Source of the DNA: Bryobacterales bacterium
GTDB taxonomy: Bacteria > Acidobacteriota > Terriglobia > Bryobacterales > UBA6623
Length of the DNA: 64,000 bases
Assembly: GCA_022826925.1 (NCBI GenBank)
Contig: JAJDTX010000130.1
Location: forward strand, 1-64,000
Direction of reading: 5' to 3'
Shown: piece after piece, positions 46,672 to 56,400 of the stretch
Layout: each line of letters starts with the position of its first letter
Numbering within the stretch: position 1 is the stretch's first letter
Translations under genes and position numbers: made by a program
The notes under the pieces: generated by a model
The model's database searches: none
Seen by the model: the letters and a program-made list of their open reading frames with translations, nothing else
Told to the model about the DNA's origin: nothing

Positions 46672-47334
46672 CCGTGGCTCGCGGTACGGGAGCAGCCAAG
46701 ATTCCAAGCTGGCCGGCAGGCCGGCATCGTGCGCCAGCCGCCTAAGGCCCGACAACGTATCCACGTCGTAGCCCTTCGTGCGCGTTTCCACGGCCCTGAG
46801 GCCAGCGTCTTGCGCGGCAGCCATGCACGCCCTGCGGGTGTCCGGGCGCGACCAAGTCACGCCTCGAAACATTGCCGCGGCGACGCGGGTCGCTCCGATA
46901 AGCGTAAAGCCCCCGTCCTCCGAAGGTCCCAAGACCACGTCCGCCGAATCGAGCGCTTCCGAGGCCTCGCCGAGTTGCGCCCATGGCAACGTGGGAGCAT
47001 CGCTGCCCACAATCAGTGCCTTGCCGTACCCGTCGCCCAGCAATTCCTCCAAGCAGAGCCGCATGCGCTGGCCCAAGTCGCTGCCGCGCTGCAATCGAAA
47101 GCGGCCGCCGTCCGCGACAGCCTCGAATTCTGCCCACTGCACGTCGCAGTAAAGGAAGGCGTCATGAGCTAGCGAGCCGACGAGGCGCTCCCACGTCGCC
47201 AAGGTGCTGAGACGCTGGAACTCTGCCGCTGCCTTGGCCGAGAGGTCTCGGGCGAGGCGGGTCTTGACCATGCCGGCCCGCGGCGCCTTGGCGAACAGCG
47301 CAACTGCGATGGCCGGAGATCGGGACATGCCCAT
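46666..47334 (-). CDS. DUF2064/TIGR04282 glycosyltransferase-like protein
   Basis: This 222-residue GT-A fold protein has VALFAKAPRAGMVKTRLAR at the N-terminus and IVGSDAPTLPWAQL and GPSEDGGFTLIG blocks, the pattern of DUF2064 (TIGR04282), sometimes linked to arsenosugar or other unusual glycosylation. The substrate cannot be predicted from sequence. It is convergent with the GDP-mannose gene (6-bp overlap) and faces the response-regulator gene upstream. Confidence 0.85.
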   Translation of the reverse strand: MGMSRSPAIAVALFAKAPRAGMVKTRLARDLSAKAAAEFQRLSTLATWERLVGSLAHDAFLYCDVQWAEFEAVADGGRFRLQRGSDLGQRMRLCLEELLGDGYGKALIVGSDAPTLPWAQLGEASEALDSADVVLGPSEDGGFTLIGATRVAAAMFRGVTWSRPDTRRACMAAAQDAGLRAVETRTKGYDVDTLSGLRRLAHDAGLPASLESWLLPYREPRS

Positions 47335-47367
47335 CCAATGCTACACTCGCCCTAGGATCGATCGCCG

Positions 47368-48162
47368 ATGTCGGCAGATTCCCGCGCAGGCGGAAGCATC
47401 ACGGCCCTGCTCGTTGACGACGAGGCCTTGGCCCGCGAGGAACTGGGATTCCTGCTGCAGTCGTTTCCCGAAGTCGAGGTCGTCGGGGAGGCGGCGGATG
47501 GCCACAGGGCGATCGATCAAGTCGCCGACCTAGAGCCCGACATTGTCTTCCTTGACGTTCAGATGCCGGGTCGCAACGGGCTCGAAGTGGCACGGGAGCT
47601 GCTCGCGCGCGGGGGCAAGATCCCCTATATCGTGTTCGCCACGGCCTTTGACCAGTACGCCGTCGAGGCGTTCGACGTCAACGCTGCGGACTACCTGCTC
47701 AAGCCCGTTGAAAAGGACCGCCTGGGTCGGGCGATTCGCCGGGCGCAGCAACAGATCCTCTCCCCGGAACGCGAATCCGAGCGCTTGGCGCGCCTGCTGG
47801 CGACGATTCGCAACCAGCCCGCGCCGCCAACCAAGGTCCTGATCCGGGGTGGCGACCGCATGATGCTGGTCGACGCTGCGGACGTGATCTTCGCCACTGT
47901 GGATTCCGGCGCGATCCGCATCGTGGCGACTGAATTGGACGGACACAGCAACTACAAGACGCTCGACGAGCTGCACGCGACCTTGGAGGATCCGCGCTTT
48001 TGGAGGCCCCACCGTTCGTACATCGTTAACATCAACCGAATCAAAGAGGTGCTGCCTTGGTTCAAGTCGAACTACCAGCTGCGCATGAGCGATCCGGACG
48101 GGACCGAAGTTCCCGTGAGCCGCGGCCAAACCAAGCGGCTGCGCGAATTGTTCAGGCTCTAG
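47368..48162 (+). CDS. LytTR-family response regulator
   Basis: This 264-residue regulator has an N-terminal receiver (acidic VDDEALAREE, phospho-acceptor Asp in VFLDVQMPGRNG, Lys in YLLKPVEKDR) and a C-terminal LytTR DNA-binding domain (LIRGGDRMMLVDAADVIFAT, FWRPHRSYIVNINRIKEV). No partner histidine kinase is encoded within the window near it, so it is an orphan by position. It is followed 71 bp later by an Oar-type receptor on the same strand, a possible target. Confidence 0.93.
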   Translation: MSADSRAGGSITALLVDDEALAREELGFLLQSFPEVEVVGEAADGHRAIDQVADLEPDIVFLDVQMPGRNGLEVARELLARGGKIPYIVFATAFDQYAVEAFDVNAADYLLKPVEKDRLGRAIRRAQQQILSPERESERLARLLATIRNQPAPPTKVLIRGGDRMMLVDAADVIFATVDSGAIRIVATELDGHSNYKTLDELHATLEDPRFWRPHRSYIVNINRIKEVLPWFKSNYQLRMSDPDGTEVPVSRGQTKRLRELFRL

Positions 48163-48233
48163 GCCGGCTCACGGACGCGCCGCTCCGTAGCGTCGGCCAA
48201 GGCCGAGCAGAGGATTTCCTGTCTCTGCATAGG

Positions 48234-51200
48234 ATGTGTCGTCTTGCCTGCACGGCCGCGATAGCGCTCTTCGCGGCGTCGCTGGTCACGCTCCCGGCCC
48301 AAGTGGTGGGCGGCAGCATTTCCGGCACGATCATCGGGCCGTCAGGCGGTCGGGTGGCGGCCGAGGTTGTCGCAGCGCACGTCGAAACCGGCCGCCAGCA
48401 TAGCTCGCCAGCGACGCTGGACGGGACGTTCGTCTTCCCTTCCCTGCCGCCCGGAACGTACGACCTCAGGCCGAGCGCCAACGGGCTGTCCGCCCCGGTG
48501 GCGCGGGTCGCCGTGCGGGTCGGCACCAGCGTCCAAGTGCGGCTCGAAATGGTGCTGGAAGCACTCCGGGCAAGCATTGACGTGGTGGACTCCACCCCGC
48601 TGGTCGAGGCTGAGACCGCAGCATTGGGCACGGTGATCGGGCGCAACAGGATGCGCAACCTGCCCCTAAACCAACGGGTGTTCTTGCCGCTGACGCTGCT
48701 GGCTGGCGGGGCTCACTCGAGTGCGCCGGGCTCCGAGCTCTCTTCCCAGAACGACAGCGGCTTCCATGTGTCGGGCGGACGCGAGACAGCCAACAACTTT
48801 CTGCTTGACGGCATCGACAACAACGACATCTATATCAATCGGATCGTCGTCAGCCCGCCTCTGGACAGCGTCCGCGAGTTCCGACTCCACGCATCTGGCT
48901 ACAAGGCGGAGTTCGGCCGCAGCTCGGGCGGGCAAGTGAACGTCGTAAGCCGCTCGGGCACCCGCGAACTGCACGGATCGGCCTACCACTATATGCGCAA
49001 CGAGGCGCTGGACGAGCCGAACTATTTTGACCCGGAGGACGAACCGAAGCCGACGTACCGGCGCGGTCAGTTCGGCGGCGCCCTAGGCGGGCCGCTGCCC
49101 GGCGAACACACATTCTTCTTCGCCGGCTTCGAGGGCACCCGCATCGACGACGCCGCGACGCGCACCGCGTCAGTGCCGACTCCGGCGCAACGCACGGGCG
49201 ATTTCTCCGACACTCCGGCTCCGGTGATCGACCCCTTCGCGGCAGCGCCGTTCCCTGACAACCGCGTTCCCCTGAGGAGGCAGGATCCGGCCGGCGCGGG
49301 CGCGGCCCGCTACTGGCCAGACCCCAACCGACGGGACCCTGTGCAAAACTTCGTTTCGACGCCGGACGGTGACGCCCTCGTGAATCAGCTCACGGGGCGC
49401 CTGGACCACGACCCGGCAGCCGAGAGCCGCATCTTCGCCCGCTTCAACTCCGGCCACCTGCGCTCTTTCAGCCCGTTCGCGGATTCTGACGTGCCTGGCT
49501 TCGGGAGCTTCACGCTGGACCGCGGCCAGCACCTTGCGGCAGCCTACTCACAGGCGTTCTCGGCGCTGACCCTGCTAGAGATCCGCGCTGGGTTCAACCG
49601 CCTGCGCCGCGCGGTCACGCACCAGAACGCGGGTCGCGACATTTCCAGCGAGCTAGGCATCAAGGGCTTGACTACCGATCCCCGCTTCGTGGGATTTCCC
49701 AGTATCAATGTCGGCGGCTACGCCAGCCTGTCGGACGACACCGCGCTCCCGATCGCGCGCACAAGCACCACGCAACACGTCGCCGCCAATCTCACGCACG
49801 CGAAGTCAAAGCACCGGCTCAAGTGGGGCGGCGAACTCCGCAGCGTCAGCATTGACGGCACCCAAGGCCTGTTCGGACGCGGCCAGTTCAATTTCCTAGG
49901 CGTGATTTCGCAACACCCCGTGTCGGACCTGCTGCTCGGCTTTCCCACGTACAGCATCCAGACCGTGGTGGACAACGACTTCCGCCAGCGCGCGCAATTC
50001 TGGAGCGTGTTCGGCCAAGACGACTGGACGCTGGCGCCAGAACTGACGCTAAGCGTCGGGCTGCGCTACGAATACAACGCGCCCGTTCACGACGCCGATG
50101 ACCGCTTCTCACAGTTCGACCTCGGCACGCTGCAACTCATCGACGCGGCCGCCTCGCCACTCGGCAGGGCAGGATACGCGGCGGATCGCAACAATTTCGC
50201 GCCGCGCATCGGACTCGCCTGGAATCCCCGCGACTCGCTTGTGGTGAGGGCCGCCTACGGCCTCTACTATGACGTGACCATGCTGGAGGCCAACTCCGGC
50301 CTGTACTTCAACCCTCCGTACTTTGACCTGAAGCTGTTCTTCCCGTCGCAAGTCTCTCTGCCGCGATTGTCAGACCCGTTTTCCGGGCCGGGCTTCGCCC
50401 CTCCCGCATCGGTCAACACCCTGCAACCCGACTACCGCACGGGTTACGCCCAGCACTGGCATCTCGGGTTCGAGCATGCGCTGCCCGGCGAGCTGGTGGC
50501 GCGCGTGTCCTACGTTGGCTCGAAGGCAGCCAAGCTATTGCGGCGGCGAAACCTGAACCAGCCCCCGCCGGGGGAGGGCGAGGTGGACTTGCGGCGCCCG
50601 ACGCCCGGCTTCGCCAATATCGTCCTGTTCGAGTCTGGAGCGGCCTCGAGCTACCACTCCGGCGTCGCCACCCTGGAACGGCGTTTCGGCGAGCTCGCCG
50701 GCTTTCGCGCGGCCTATACCTGGGCCAAGTCCATCGACGACGTCTCGGCCTTCCTGAGTTCTTCAGGCGACCAATCGTTCCCGCAGAACAGCCACGACTT
50801 CCGGGCCGAGAGGGGCCTGTCCAATTTCGACCAGCGCCACCGCTTGGCGCTCTCCCTCCAACTCGCATCCCCGTTCCGGCACAGGCTGCTGGGGGGCTGG
50901 CGCGCCTACGCGATCGCCACGGCCGGAAGCGGCCGCCCGCTGACCCCCCAGTTGGCCATCGACAACTCCAACACCGGCAACACCGGCGGTATCTTCGGCA
51001 CCGATCGACCCAACCTGACCGGCGATCCGGCGACCGGCCTTCACGGTCCGGGCCAGTTCTTCGACGCGGCCGCCTTCGCCATGCCTGCACCGCTCACCTT
51101 CGGAAGCGCCGGGCGGAACATCCTGGCCGGTCCGGGCTTCGGCTCGCTGGACGTGGCAGCCGTGCGATCCCTGCGGCTGTCTGAGCAAGCCACGGTCGAA

Positions 51201-51341
51201 CTGCGGCTGGAGGCTTTCAACCTCACGAACCGCGCCAATTTCGACCTGCCCGAACGGACGTTCGGCCAAGCGACTTTCGGGCGATCGCTGTCGGCAGGCC
51301 AGGCGCGCCAGCTGCAGTTGGGACTGCGATTCTCGTTCTAA
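48234..51341 (+). CDS. Oar-type TonB-dependent outer-membrane receptor
   Basis: This receptor of about 1035 residues is the second large Oar-like protein in the window. The ATG at 48234 is chosen because a signal peptide starts there (CTAAIALFAASLVTLPAQ); the longer open frame reads back into the LytTR gene. It has a carboxypeptidase-regulatory domain (GGSISGTIIGPSGGRVAAEV), a plug (LPLNQRVFLPLTLLAGG, GRETANNFLLDGIDNNDIYI) and a barrel ending in LGLRFSF. The ligand is unknown. The next gene begins the secretion-type cluster 52 bp downstream. Confidence 0.9.
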   Translation: MCRLACTAAIALFAASLVTLPAQVVGGSISGTIIGPSGGRVAAEVVAAHVETGRQHSSPATLDGTFVFPSLPPGTYDLRPSANGLSAPVARVAVRVGTSVQVRLEMVLEALRASIDVVDSTPLVEAETAALGTVIGRNRMRNLPLNQRVFLPLTLLAGGAHSSAPGSELSSQNDSGFHVSGGRETANNFLLDGIDNNDIYINRIVVSPPLDSVREFRLHASGYKAEFGRSSGGQVNVVSRSGTRELHGSAYHYMRNEALDEPNYFDPEDEPKPTYRRGQFGGALGGPLPGEHTFFFAGFEGTRIDDAATRTASVPTPAQRTGDFSDTPAPVIDPFAAAPFPDNRVPLRRQDPAGAGAARYWPDPNRRDPVQNFVSTPDGDALVNQLTGRLDHDPAAESRIFARFNSGHLRSFSPFADSDVPGFGSFTLDRGQHLAAAYSQAFSALTLLEIRAGFNRLRRAVTHQNAGRDISSELGIKGLTTDPRFVGFPSINVGGYASLSDDTALPIARTSTTQHVAANLTHAKSKHRLKWGGELRSVSIDGTQGLFGRGQFNFLGVISQHPVSDLLLGFPTYSIQTVVDNDFRQRAQFWSVFGQDDWTLAPELTLSVGLRYEYNAPVHDADDRFSQFDLGTLQLIDAAASPLGRAGYAADRNNFAPRIGLAWNPRDSLVVRAAYGLYYDVTMLEANSGLYFNPPYFDLKLFFPSQVSLPRLSDPFSGPGFAPPASVNTLQPDYRTGYAQHWHLGFEHALPGELVARVSYVGSKAAKLLRRRNLNQPPPGEGEVDLRRPTPGFANIVLFESGAASSYHSGVATLERRFGELAGFRAAYTWAKSIDDVSAFLSSSGDQSFPQNSHDFRAERGLSNFDQRHRLALSLQLASPFRHRLLGGWRAYAIATAGSGRPLTPQLAIDNSNTGNTGGIFGTDRPNLTGDPATGLHGPGQFFDAAAFAMPAPLTFGSAGRNILAGPGFGSLDVAAVRSLRLSEQATVELRLEAFNLTNRANFDLPERTFGQATFGRSLSAGQARQLQLGLRFSF

Positions 51342-51393
51342 TGCGCTGCACGCCAAGGCCCGGCCCAGCGTCCTAGCCTCTAGGGCCGGCGCG

Positions 51394-52596
51394 ATGCCTG
51401 AGTTCACGGTTAGCTACACGGACCGACAGGGCGGGGTCCACGAGGAAGTGGCGGCCGCTCCCTCCGCCCACGTGGCGCGGCGGCAATTCACCGCGCGCGG
51501 CCTGTTAGTGCATTCGGTGAGCGTGCGGGGCGAGATCCAGACGTCCCGGCCAGGCAGCAAGCGCGGGCGTCTCGACCTGCAGCAATTCGTGGTCTTCAAC
51601 GCGCAATTCCTCGCCATGATTCGAGCGGGCATGCCCATCCCGCAGTCTCTGGAGCTATTGGCGGGGAATGTGCGCAACAAGGCGCTGGCCGCACACATCG
51701 CCGCTGTTCGCAACGATGTCAGAGTCGGCGTGCCGCTCTCGGACGCCTTTGCCAAGCGCAAGGCGTTCCCGCCCATTTATGTCACGTCCCTGCTCGCCGG
51801 CGAGCGCTCTGGAGCGCTCGACTCAGTGCTCGAACGCTACGTGGAATACCAGAAACTCGCGCTGGCGGTTCGCAAGAAGATTCTCGTGTCGCTGATCTAT
51901 CCGACGGTGCTGATCGCGCTGGTGCTCACGCTGGTGGTGTTTCTCGTGACCTACGTGGTGCCGGAGTTCGCGCAACTCTACGACACCATGGACGCGAACC
52001 TGCCCGTATCGACACAATTGCTCGTCGCGTTGGGCGGAGCTGCGCGCGACAACTCCCTGTTGCTCGTCGCGGCCGCAGCAGCCGCGGTAGCCGGGGGAAT
52101 CTGGACTCTGCGCCGGGAAGGCGCACGGGCCGGTCTCGAGGGCCTGCTGCTGCGCACGCCGATGGTCGGCCAGCTCTGGATTCGCTACCAAGTGGCCCAG
52201 CTGGCGCGACTGCTGGGCACGCTCCTCACGGGAGGCGTGCCGCTGCTGCACGCCCTAGAGACCGCCAGCGAATCCCTCGGCTCGGGGCTGCTGCGGGGCA
52301 AGCTCGGCGTGGTCCGGGAAAGAGTCCGCGAGGGGCAGACCCTGGCGGCTAGCATGCTGCAAGCCGACCTCTTCCCGACCCTGGCGGTCGAAATGGTGCG
52401 CGTAGGGGAGTCGACGGGCGCACTGCCGCAGATGCTGACATCGGTCGCAGAGTTCTTCGATGACGAGGTCCAGACCAAGACTGCCGCGCTGCTGAACCTG
52501 ATCGAGCCGGCCATCATGATCTTCATGGGCATCTTCGTGGCCTTCGTGCTGATCTCTCTGTACCTGCCGATCTTCAGCCTTGCGGAACAGTTCTGA
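51394..52596 (+). CDS. Type II secretion/type IV pilus inner-membrane protein (GspF/PilC)
   Basis: This 400-residue protein is the platform protein of a type II secretion or type IV pilus machine. Two GspF domains (~65-190 and ~270-390) each show the family pattern FNAQFLAMIRAGMPIPQSLE and LARLLGTLLTGGVPLLHALE, with three membrane helices (KILVSLIYPTVLIALVLTLV, SLLLVAAAAAAVAGGIW, EPAIMIFMGIFVAFVLISLY). It couples the cytoplasmic ATPase encoded next to the pseudopilus. The gene order F-E-M-N-O-P is more pilus-like than the standard Gsp order. Confidence 0.93.
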   Translation: MPEFTVSYTDRQGGVHEEVAAAPSAHVARRQFTARGLLVHSVSVRGEIQTSRPGSKRGRLDLQQFVVFNAQFLAMIRAGMPIPQSLELLAGNVRNKALAAHIAAVRNDVRVGVPLSDAFAKRKAFPPIYVTSLLAGERSGALDSVLERYVEYQKLALAVRKKILVSLIYPTVLIALVLTLVVFLVTYVVPEFAQLYDTMDANLPVSTQLLVALGGAARDNSLLLVAAAAAAVAGGIWTLRREGARAGLEGLLLRTPMVGQLWIRYQVAQLARLLGTLLTGGVPLLHALETASESLGSGLLRGKLGVVRERVREGQTLAASMLQADLFPTLAVEMVRVGESTGALPQMLTSVAEFFDDEVQTKTAALLNLIEPAIMIFMGIFVAFVLISLYLPIFSLAEQF

Positions 52597-52682
52597 AGGC
52601 AGGCTGTCCCAACGGGCGGCTGCACGCTGCCTCCTGCTTGTGCGTCTAGATCTATTGCACGGCGCGAGCACGGCGCCAGTCT

Positions 52683-54299
52683 ATGCCCACGCCCGAGGAA
52701 GCGACTGAAACCAGGCCCGGGGCGGCCGAGCATGGCGCTCGCCAACTGGCGCAGCGCTACCGCTACCCGTTTGTCGATCTCACCTCGGTCCATATCGATA
52801 GCGACCTGTTCCGGTCGATTCCGGTCGATCTGATGTTCCGGCACAACTTCGTGCCGATCACCGAGCGGAACGGCTCGTTAGAGATCGCCATCGCAGACCC
52901 AAGACGATTGCCCGAGCTCGATGAGATCGCCTCCCTGCTGGGCAAGAAACTGCGGATCGCCATCGCCACGCTGCCTCAGATCAACGAGCTGCTGGACAAG
53001 ACCGAGCAGTCTCAGAGAGTGCTGGAGGAGGTCACCGAAGAATTCACCTTGGACGTAAGCGCGGGCGAGGATCCGGACGAGACGCTGTCGATCGACAAGC
53101 TAACCAAGGACAGCGGTATCGCGCCGGTCATCAAGCTGATCGATTCCACCGTTTTCAACGCTCTGGAACGGCGGGCCAGCGACATCCACATCGAGACGCG
53201 CAACGCCGACGTGGCGATCAAGTACCGCATCGATGGCGTGCTGCACTACGCCATGTCGCCAATCGCCAAGGACTGGCACGAAACGATCCTGTCGCGCATC
53301 AAGGTGATGAGCGAACTCGACATCGCCGAGCGGCGAGTGCCCCAAGACGGGCGCTTCCGGGTGCGCTACAAGGGGCGGCAAATCGACTTCCGGGTGTCCA
53401 TCATGCCCACCGTCTTCGGCGAGGACGCGGTGCTGCGCATCTTGGACAAGCAGTCCATGAGCGAAAAGTTCAAGAAGCTGTCCTTGGACGTGGTCGGATT
53501 CAGCTCTGCGGACCAGCGGCGCTTCGGGCTCTACATCCGAGAACCGTACGGAATGGTCCTAGTGACCGGCCCGACGGGCTCGGGCAAGACGACCACGCTC
53601 TATGCGGCGCTGAGCGAGATCCAGAGCGACGAAGACAAGATCGTCACCATTGAAGACCCGGTCGAGTACCAATTGCACGGTATCACGCAGATCCCCATCA
53701 ACGAAAAGAAGGGGCTGACGTTCGCGCGCGGGCTCCGCTCGATCCTGCGCCACGATCCCGACAAGATCATGGTCGGCGAGATCCGCGACCCCGAGACAGC
53801 TCAGATCGCCATCCAATCGGCCCTCACCGGCCACTTGGTGTTCACGACCGTACACGCCAACAACGTGGTCGACGTGTTGGGGCGCTTCCTGAACATGGGC
53901 GTGGAAGCCTACAACTTCGTCTCCGCGCTGAATTGCATACTTGCCCAGCGCCTCGTGCGCTTGATCTGTCCCCACTGCTGCGTGAAACGGCGGTATTCGC
54001 GCGAGCGGCTGGCGGCCTCGCGCCTGCCCTTGGAAGAATGGGAGGGGTTTGAATTCACCGAGGGCGAGGGCTGCATCGAATGCTCGGGCACGGGGTTCCG
54101 AGGCCGCTCCGCGATCCACGAGCTACTCGACATGTCGGACAACATCCGCGAACTGATCCTAGCTAAGCGTCCGAGTTCCGAAATCGCCCGCGCCGCGCGG
54201 GCAGAGGGCATGCAGACGCTCCGGGAGTCCGCCGTCGAGCGAGTGCGCGCAGGCCTGACCACCTTGCGCGAGATCGACAAGGTCACTTTCATCGACTGA
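52683..54299 (+). CDS. Type II secretion/type IV pilus assembly ATPase (GspE/PilB)
   Basis: This 538-residue hexameric ATPase drives pseudopilus or pilus assembly. An N-terminal T2SSE_N domain (RQLAQRYRYPFVDLTSVHID) is followed by the ATPase core: Walker A GPTGSGKTT at 296-304, Asp box IVTIEDPVEYQ, Walker B IMVGEIRDPETA and His box FTTVHANN. A zinc-binding four-cysteine insert (CPHCC and CIECSGTG) is intact. It has all residues needed for activity. Two bases separate its stop from the next start. Confidence 0.95.
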   Translation: MPTPEEATETRPGAAEHGARQLAQRYRYPFVDLTSVHIDSDLFRSIPVDLMFRHNFVPITERNGSLEIAIADPRRLPELDEIASLLGKKLRIAIATLPQINELLDKTEQSQRVLEEVTEEFTLDVSAGEDPDETLSIDKLTKDSGIAPVIKLIDSTVFNALERRASDIHIETRNADVAIKYRIDGVLHYAMSPIAKDWHETILSRIKVMSELDIAERRVPQDGRFRVRYKGRQIDFRVSIMPTVFGEDAVLRILDKQSMSEKFKKLSLDVVGFSSADQRRFGLYIREPYGMVLVTGPTGSGKTTTLYAALSEIQSDEDKIVTIEDPVEYQLHGITQIPINEKKGLTFARGLRSILRHDPDKIMVGEIRDPETAQIAIQSALTGHLVFTTVHANNVVDVLGRFLNMGVEAYNFVSALNCILAQRLVRLICPHCCVKRRYSRERLAASRLPLEEWEGFEFTEGEGCIECSGTGFRGRSAIHELLDMSDNIRELILAKRPSSEIARAARAEGMQTLRESAVERVRAGLTTLREIDKVTFID

Positions 54300-54301
54300 T
54301 C

Positions 54302-55195
54302 GTGGGAACGCTGCTCCAAGCCCTCAACCGGCTGTGGCCGGACCCCCAACCCGCGCTGGTTTTCGAACTCGGCGGCGGCGTGCTCATGGGCGTGCGCCGG
54401 TCAGGGACGGCCGTGCTCGCCCGGGCTGAGCGCGAACTACCGGAGGCCGATCTGGCGAGCGACCAGCCCCAGCCGCCGGACGGACTACAAGACGCGATCC
54501 AGGCAGTGCTCGGCGAGTTGCAACCCGTGCCCAGCCCGCATGCTGCAGTGTTGCTCCCGGACGAGGCGGTCCGGCTGGCGCTGTTCGAGTTCGACAGCCT
54601 GCCGCGCAGGACTCAAGACCTTCGTAACGCGGTTGAAGAGCGCTTTAGCAACAGCCTGCCCTTCGACTCGCGCCTAGCCCGCATCACCTTCCAGACGCAA
54701 CATGGCGGCGGCAGGCCGTCAGTATTCGCCGCGGCGGTAGCCAGCGACTACGTACTGCGCTGCGAGAGCGCGTTCGAGGCCGCAGGGCTGTGTCCTGGAT
54801 TCGTAGGCTCATCGTGCGCCGCCGCACTTAATCTGGTCGACGACGATGCCATGACGGTGCTGCTCAAGCACAGTGACCAGGCGATGACGATTACCGCGGT
54901 GGAGGGTGGCACTGTGCGACTGCTGCGGCGCATCGCCTTACCAAACCTCCACGGAACGGATGCGGCCGCCGGCGTACAGGAAGTCTTGGCCGATGTCTTC
55001 CCCACCCTCGTCTATATCGAGGAGAATCTCGGGCGCGCCGTGGAACATCTGGTGGTTGCCGACTTCGGGGAGATACAGCCGGCACTTGTGGAGGCGCTGC
55101 CCGACGAAGCGGGATCTCCGGCCAGGCCCCTGCTCGGGGACCCGCTTGCTGGCTCAAGTTGCGGCACGGGTTTGATGGGGTACGTGCATGGCTGA
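54302..55195 (+). CDS. PilM/GspL-like actin-fold protein
   Basis: This 297-residue protein starts with GTG two bases after the ATPase stop. Its position and the patterns AVLLPDEAVRLALFEF, AVEERFSNSLPFD and AVASDYVLRCESAFEAAGL fit the cytoplasmic actin-like PilM or the N-terminal part of GspL. It should bind the short cytoplasmic tail of the next protein (PilN-like). No membrane helix is visible, which favours PilM over full-length GspL. It overlaps the following gene by 8 bp. Confidence 0.82.
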   Translation: MGTLLQALNRLWPDPQPALVFELGGGVLMGVRRSGTAVLARAERELPEADLASDQPQPPDGLQDAIQAVLGELQPVPSPHAAVLLPDEAVRLALFEFDSLPRRTQDLRNAVEERFSNSLPFDSRLARITFQTQHGGGRPSVFAAAVASDYVLRCESAFEAAGLCPGFVGSSCAAALNLVDDDAMTVLLKHSDQAMTITAVEGGTVRLLRRIALPNLHGTDAAAGVQEVLADVFPTLVYIEENLGRAVEHLVVADFGEIQPALVEALPDEAGSPARPLLGDPLAGSSCGTGLMGYVHG

Positions 55196-55805
55196 TCGCG
55201 TGGGTCGCGCGGTGTGGGCGATGCGCATCACGAGCCCGTCGGCGTCAGGGCTGAACTTGGCCACGAAGCCGGCAGGCGGCTACCGGGCCTTCTCCGCCCT
55301 GGCGTGTTGCGCAGCCCTGGCGCTGCTGGTCGTGACGGCATGGCTGGTGGCCGGATTCCTTCGCATCGAGGGGACGCCGGACCAACTGCTCGGTCAGCAA
55401 CGAGACTTGATCGCAGAGCAGCGCCGCCTGGACACCCTGGCCGCGGCCGCATCGCGGCAGCTCGGAAGCGAGAGCACCAGCGAGACCCTCGAGCGCACAG
55501 CATTCCTCAACGGGCTGCTGGTGCGCAAGAGCGTGTCTTGGACCCGGACGTTTCTCGACTTGGAGGTCGTGCTGCCTCCCAACGTCAGGATGCTCACGAT
55601 CAAGCCGGAGGTAGCCCGAGGAGACACTATCCGCCTGGACATGACGCTCGGTGCCAAGGCACCGGCGGATTTCATCGGCTTTCTGAAGACGCTGGAGGAA
55701 TCCGACCTCTTCCGGGCTCCCGCGCTGCGCGGGAGCCTGCCGCCCACCGATGGCGATCCTACCTTCCGCTACCAACTCACGGTGGAGTATGACCAGCAAC
55801 TCTGA
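55188..55805 (+). CDS. PilN-like inner-membrane protein
   Basis: This 205-residue protein has a cytoplasmic N-terminus with LNLATKPAGGYRAFS (an NLA-type motif as in PilN, which binds PilM), one membrane helix (ALACCAALALLVVTAWLVAGF), and a coiled-coil then ferredoxin-like periplasmic part (WTRTFLDLEVVLPPNVRMLT). The architecture matches PilN or the C-terminal half of GspL. It overlaps its neighbours on both sides (8 and 17 bp). Confidence 0.83.
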   Translation: MADRVGRAVWAMRITSPSASGLNLATKPAGGYRAFSALACCAALALLVVTAWLVAGFLRIEGTPDQLLGQQRDLIAEQRRLDTLAAAASRQLGSESTSETLERTAFLNGLLVRKSVSWTRTFLDLEVVLPPNVRMLTIKPEVARGDTIRLDMTLGAKAPADFIGFLKTLEESDLFRAPALRGSLPPTDGDPTFRYQLTVEYDQQL

Positions 55806-56391
55806 TCGCACCGACCGGCCGGTCGCGTCGATGGAGTGGTACCGCCGATTCGCGCCCAAGACCGTGCTGGCGGCGCTTGGCGCAGTGGCCGTGTGCAACT
55901 TGGGGTTCTATTCGCTGGCAGTCCGCCCAGCCAAACTGGGAGAGTACGAGCTCGAAGCCCGCAACGCTACATTGGCCGCGCAAGTCCAAGAGTCGCGAGC
56001 CACCACGGAGGTCGTCCAGGCCCGGGCGAAGCTGATCGAGACCGCTCAGGTCGACGGCAGCGCCTTGGTAGAGGAGATCGCCCTGCCCCGCCAGAGCGCG
56101 TTCTCCGCCCTGCTGACCGAACTGGGCGCGGCGGCGACGCAGGCCGGGATCGAGATCCGCGAGACCAGCTATGCTGTCGAGCCGCTCGAAGGGAATGAAC
56201 AGTACGGCAGCCTCGCTGTGAACGCCAGCTTGCGCGGACGCTACGACAACTTGGTGCAGTTCCTGTACCAACTCGATCGTTCCAAGGTCTTTTTCGTGAT
56301 TGGCTCGCTCGGCGCGACGCCGCGCAGCGACGGCAACTTGAACGAGCTGCAGATCAACATGCGCTTTGACACGCTGGTGAGGGACCTATAG
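55789..56391 (+). CDS. PilO/GspM-like inner-membrane protein
   Basis: This 200-residue protein has one N-terminal membrane helix (KTVLAALGAVAVCNLGFYSL), a coiled-coil stretch (~50-90) and a ferredoxin-like periplasmic domain (LGAAATQAGIEIRETSYAVE, LRGRYDNLVQFLYQLDRSK). It pairs with the preceding PilN-like protein in the assembly complex. The ATG at 55789 lies within the end of the previous gene (17-bp overlap); the longer open frame is not needed. Confidence 0.83.
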   Translation: MTSNSDRTDRPVASMEWYRRFAPKTVLAALGAVAVCNLGFYSLAVRPAKLGEYELEARNATLAAQVQESRATTEVVQARAKLIETAQVDGSALVEEIALPRQSAFSALLTELGAAATQAGIEIRETSYAVEPLEGNEQYGSLAVNASLRGRYDNLVQFLYQLDRSKVFFVIGSLGATPRSDGNLNELQINMRFDTLVRDL

Positions 56392-56400
56392 GAGACCGCG

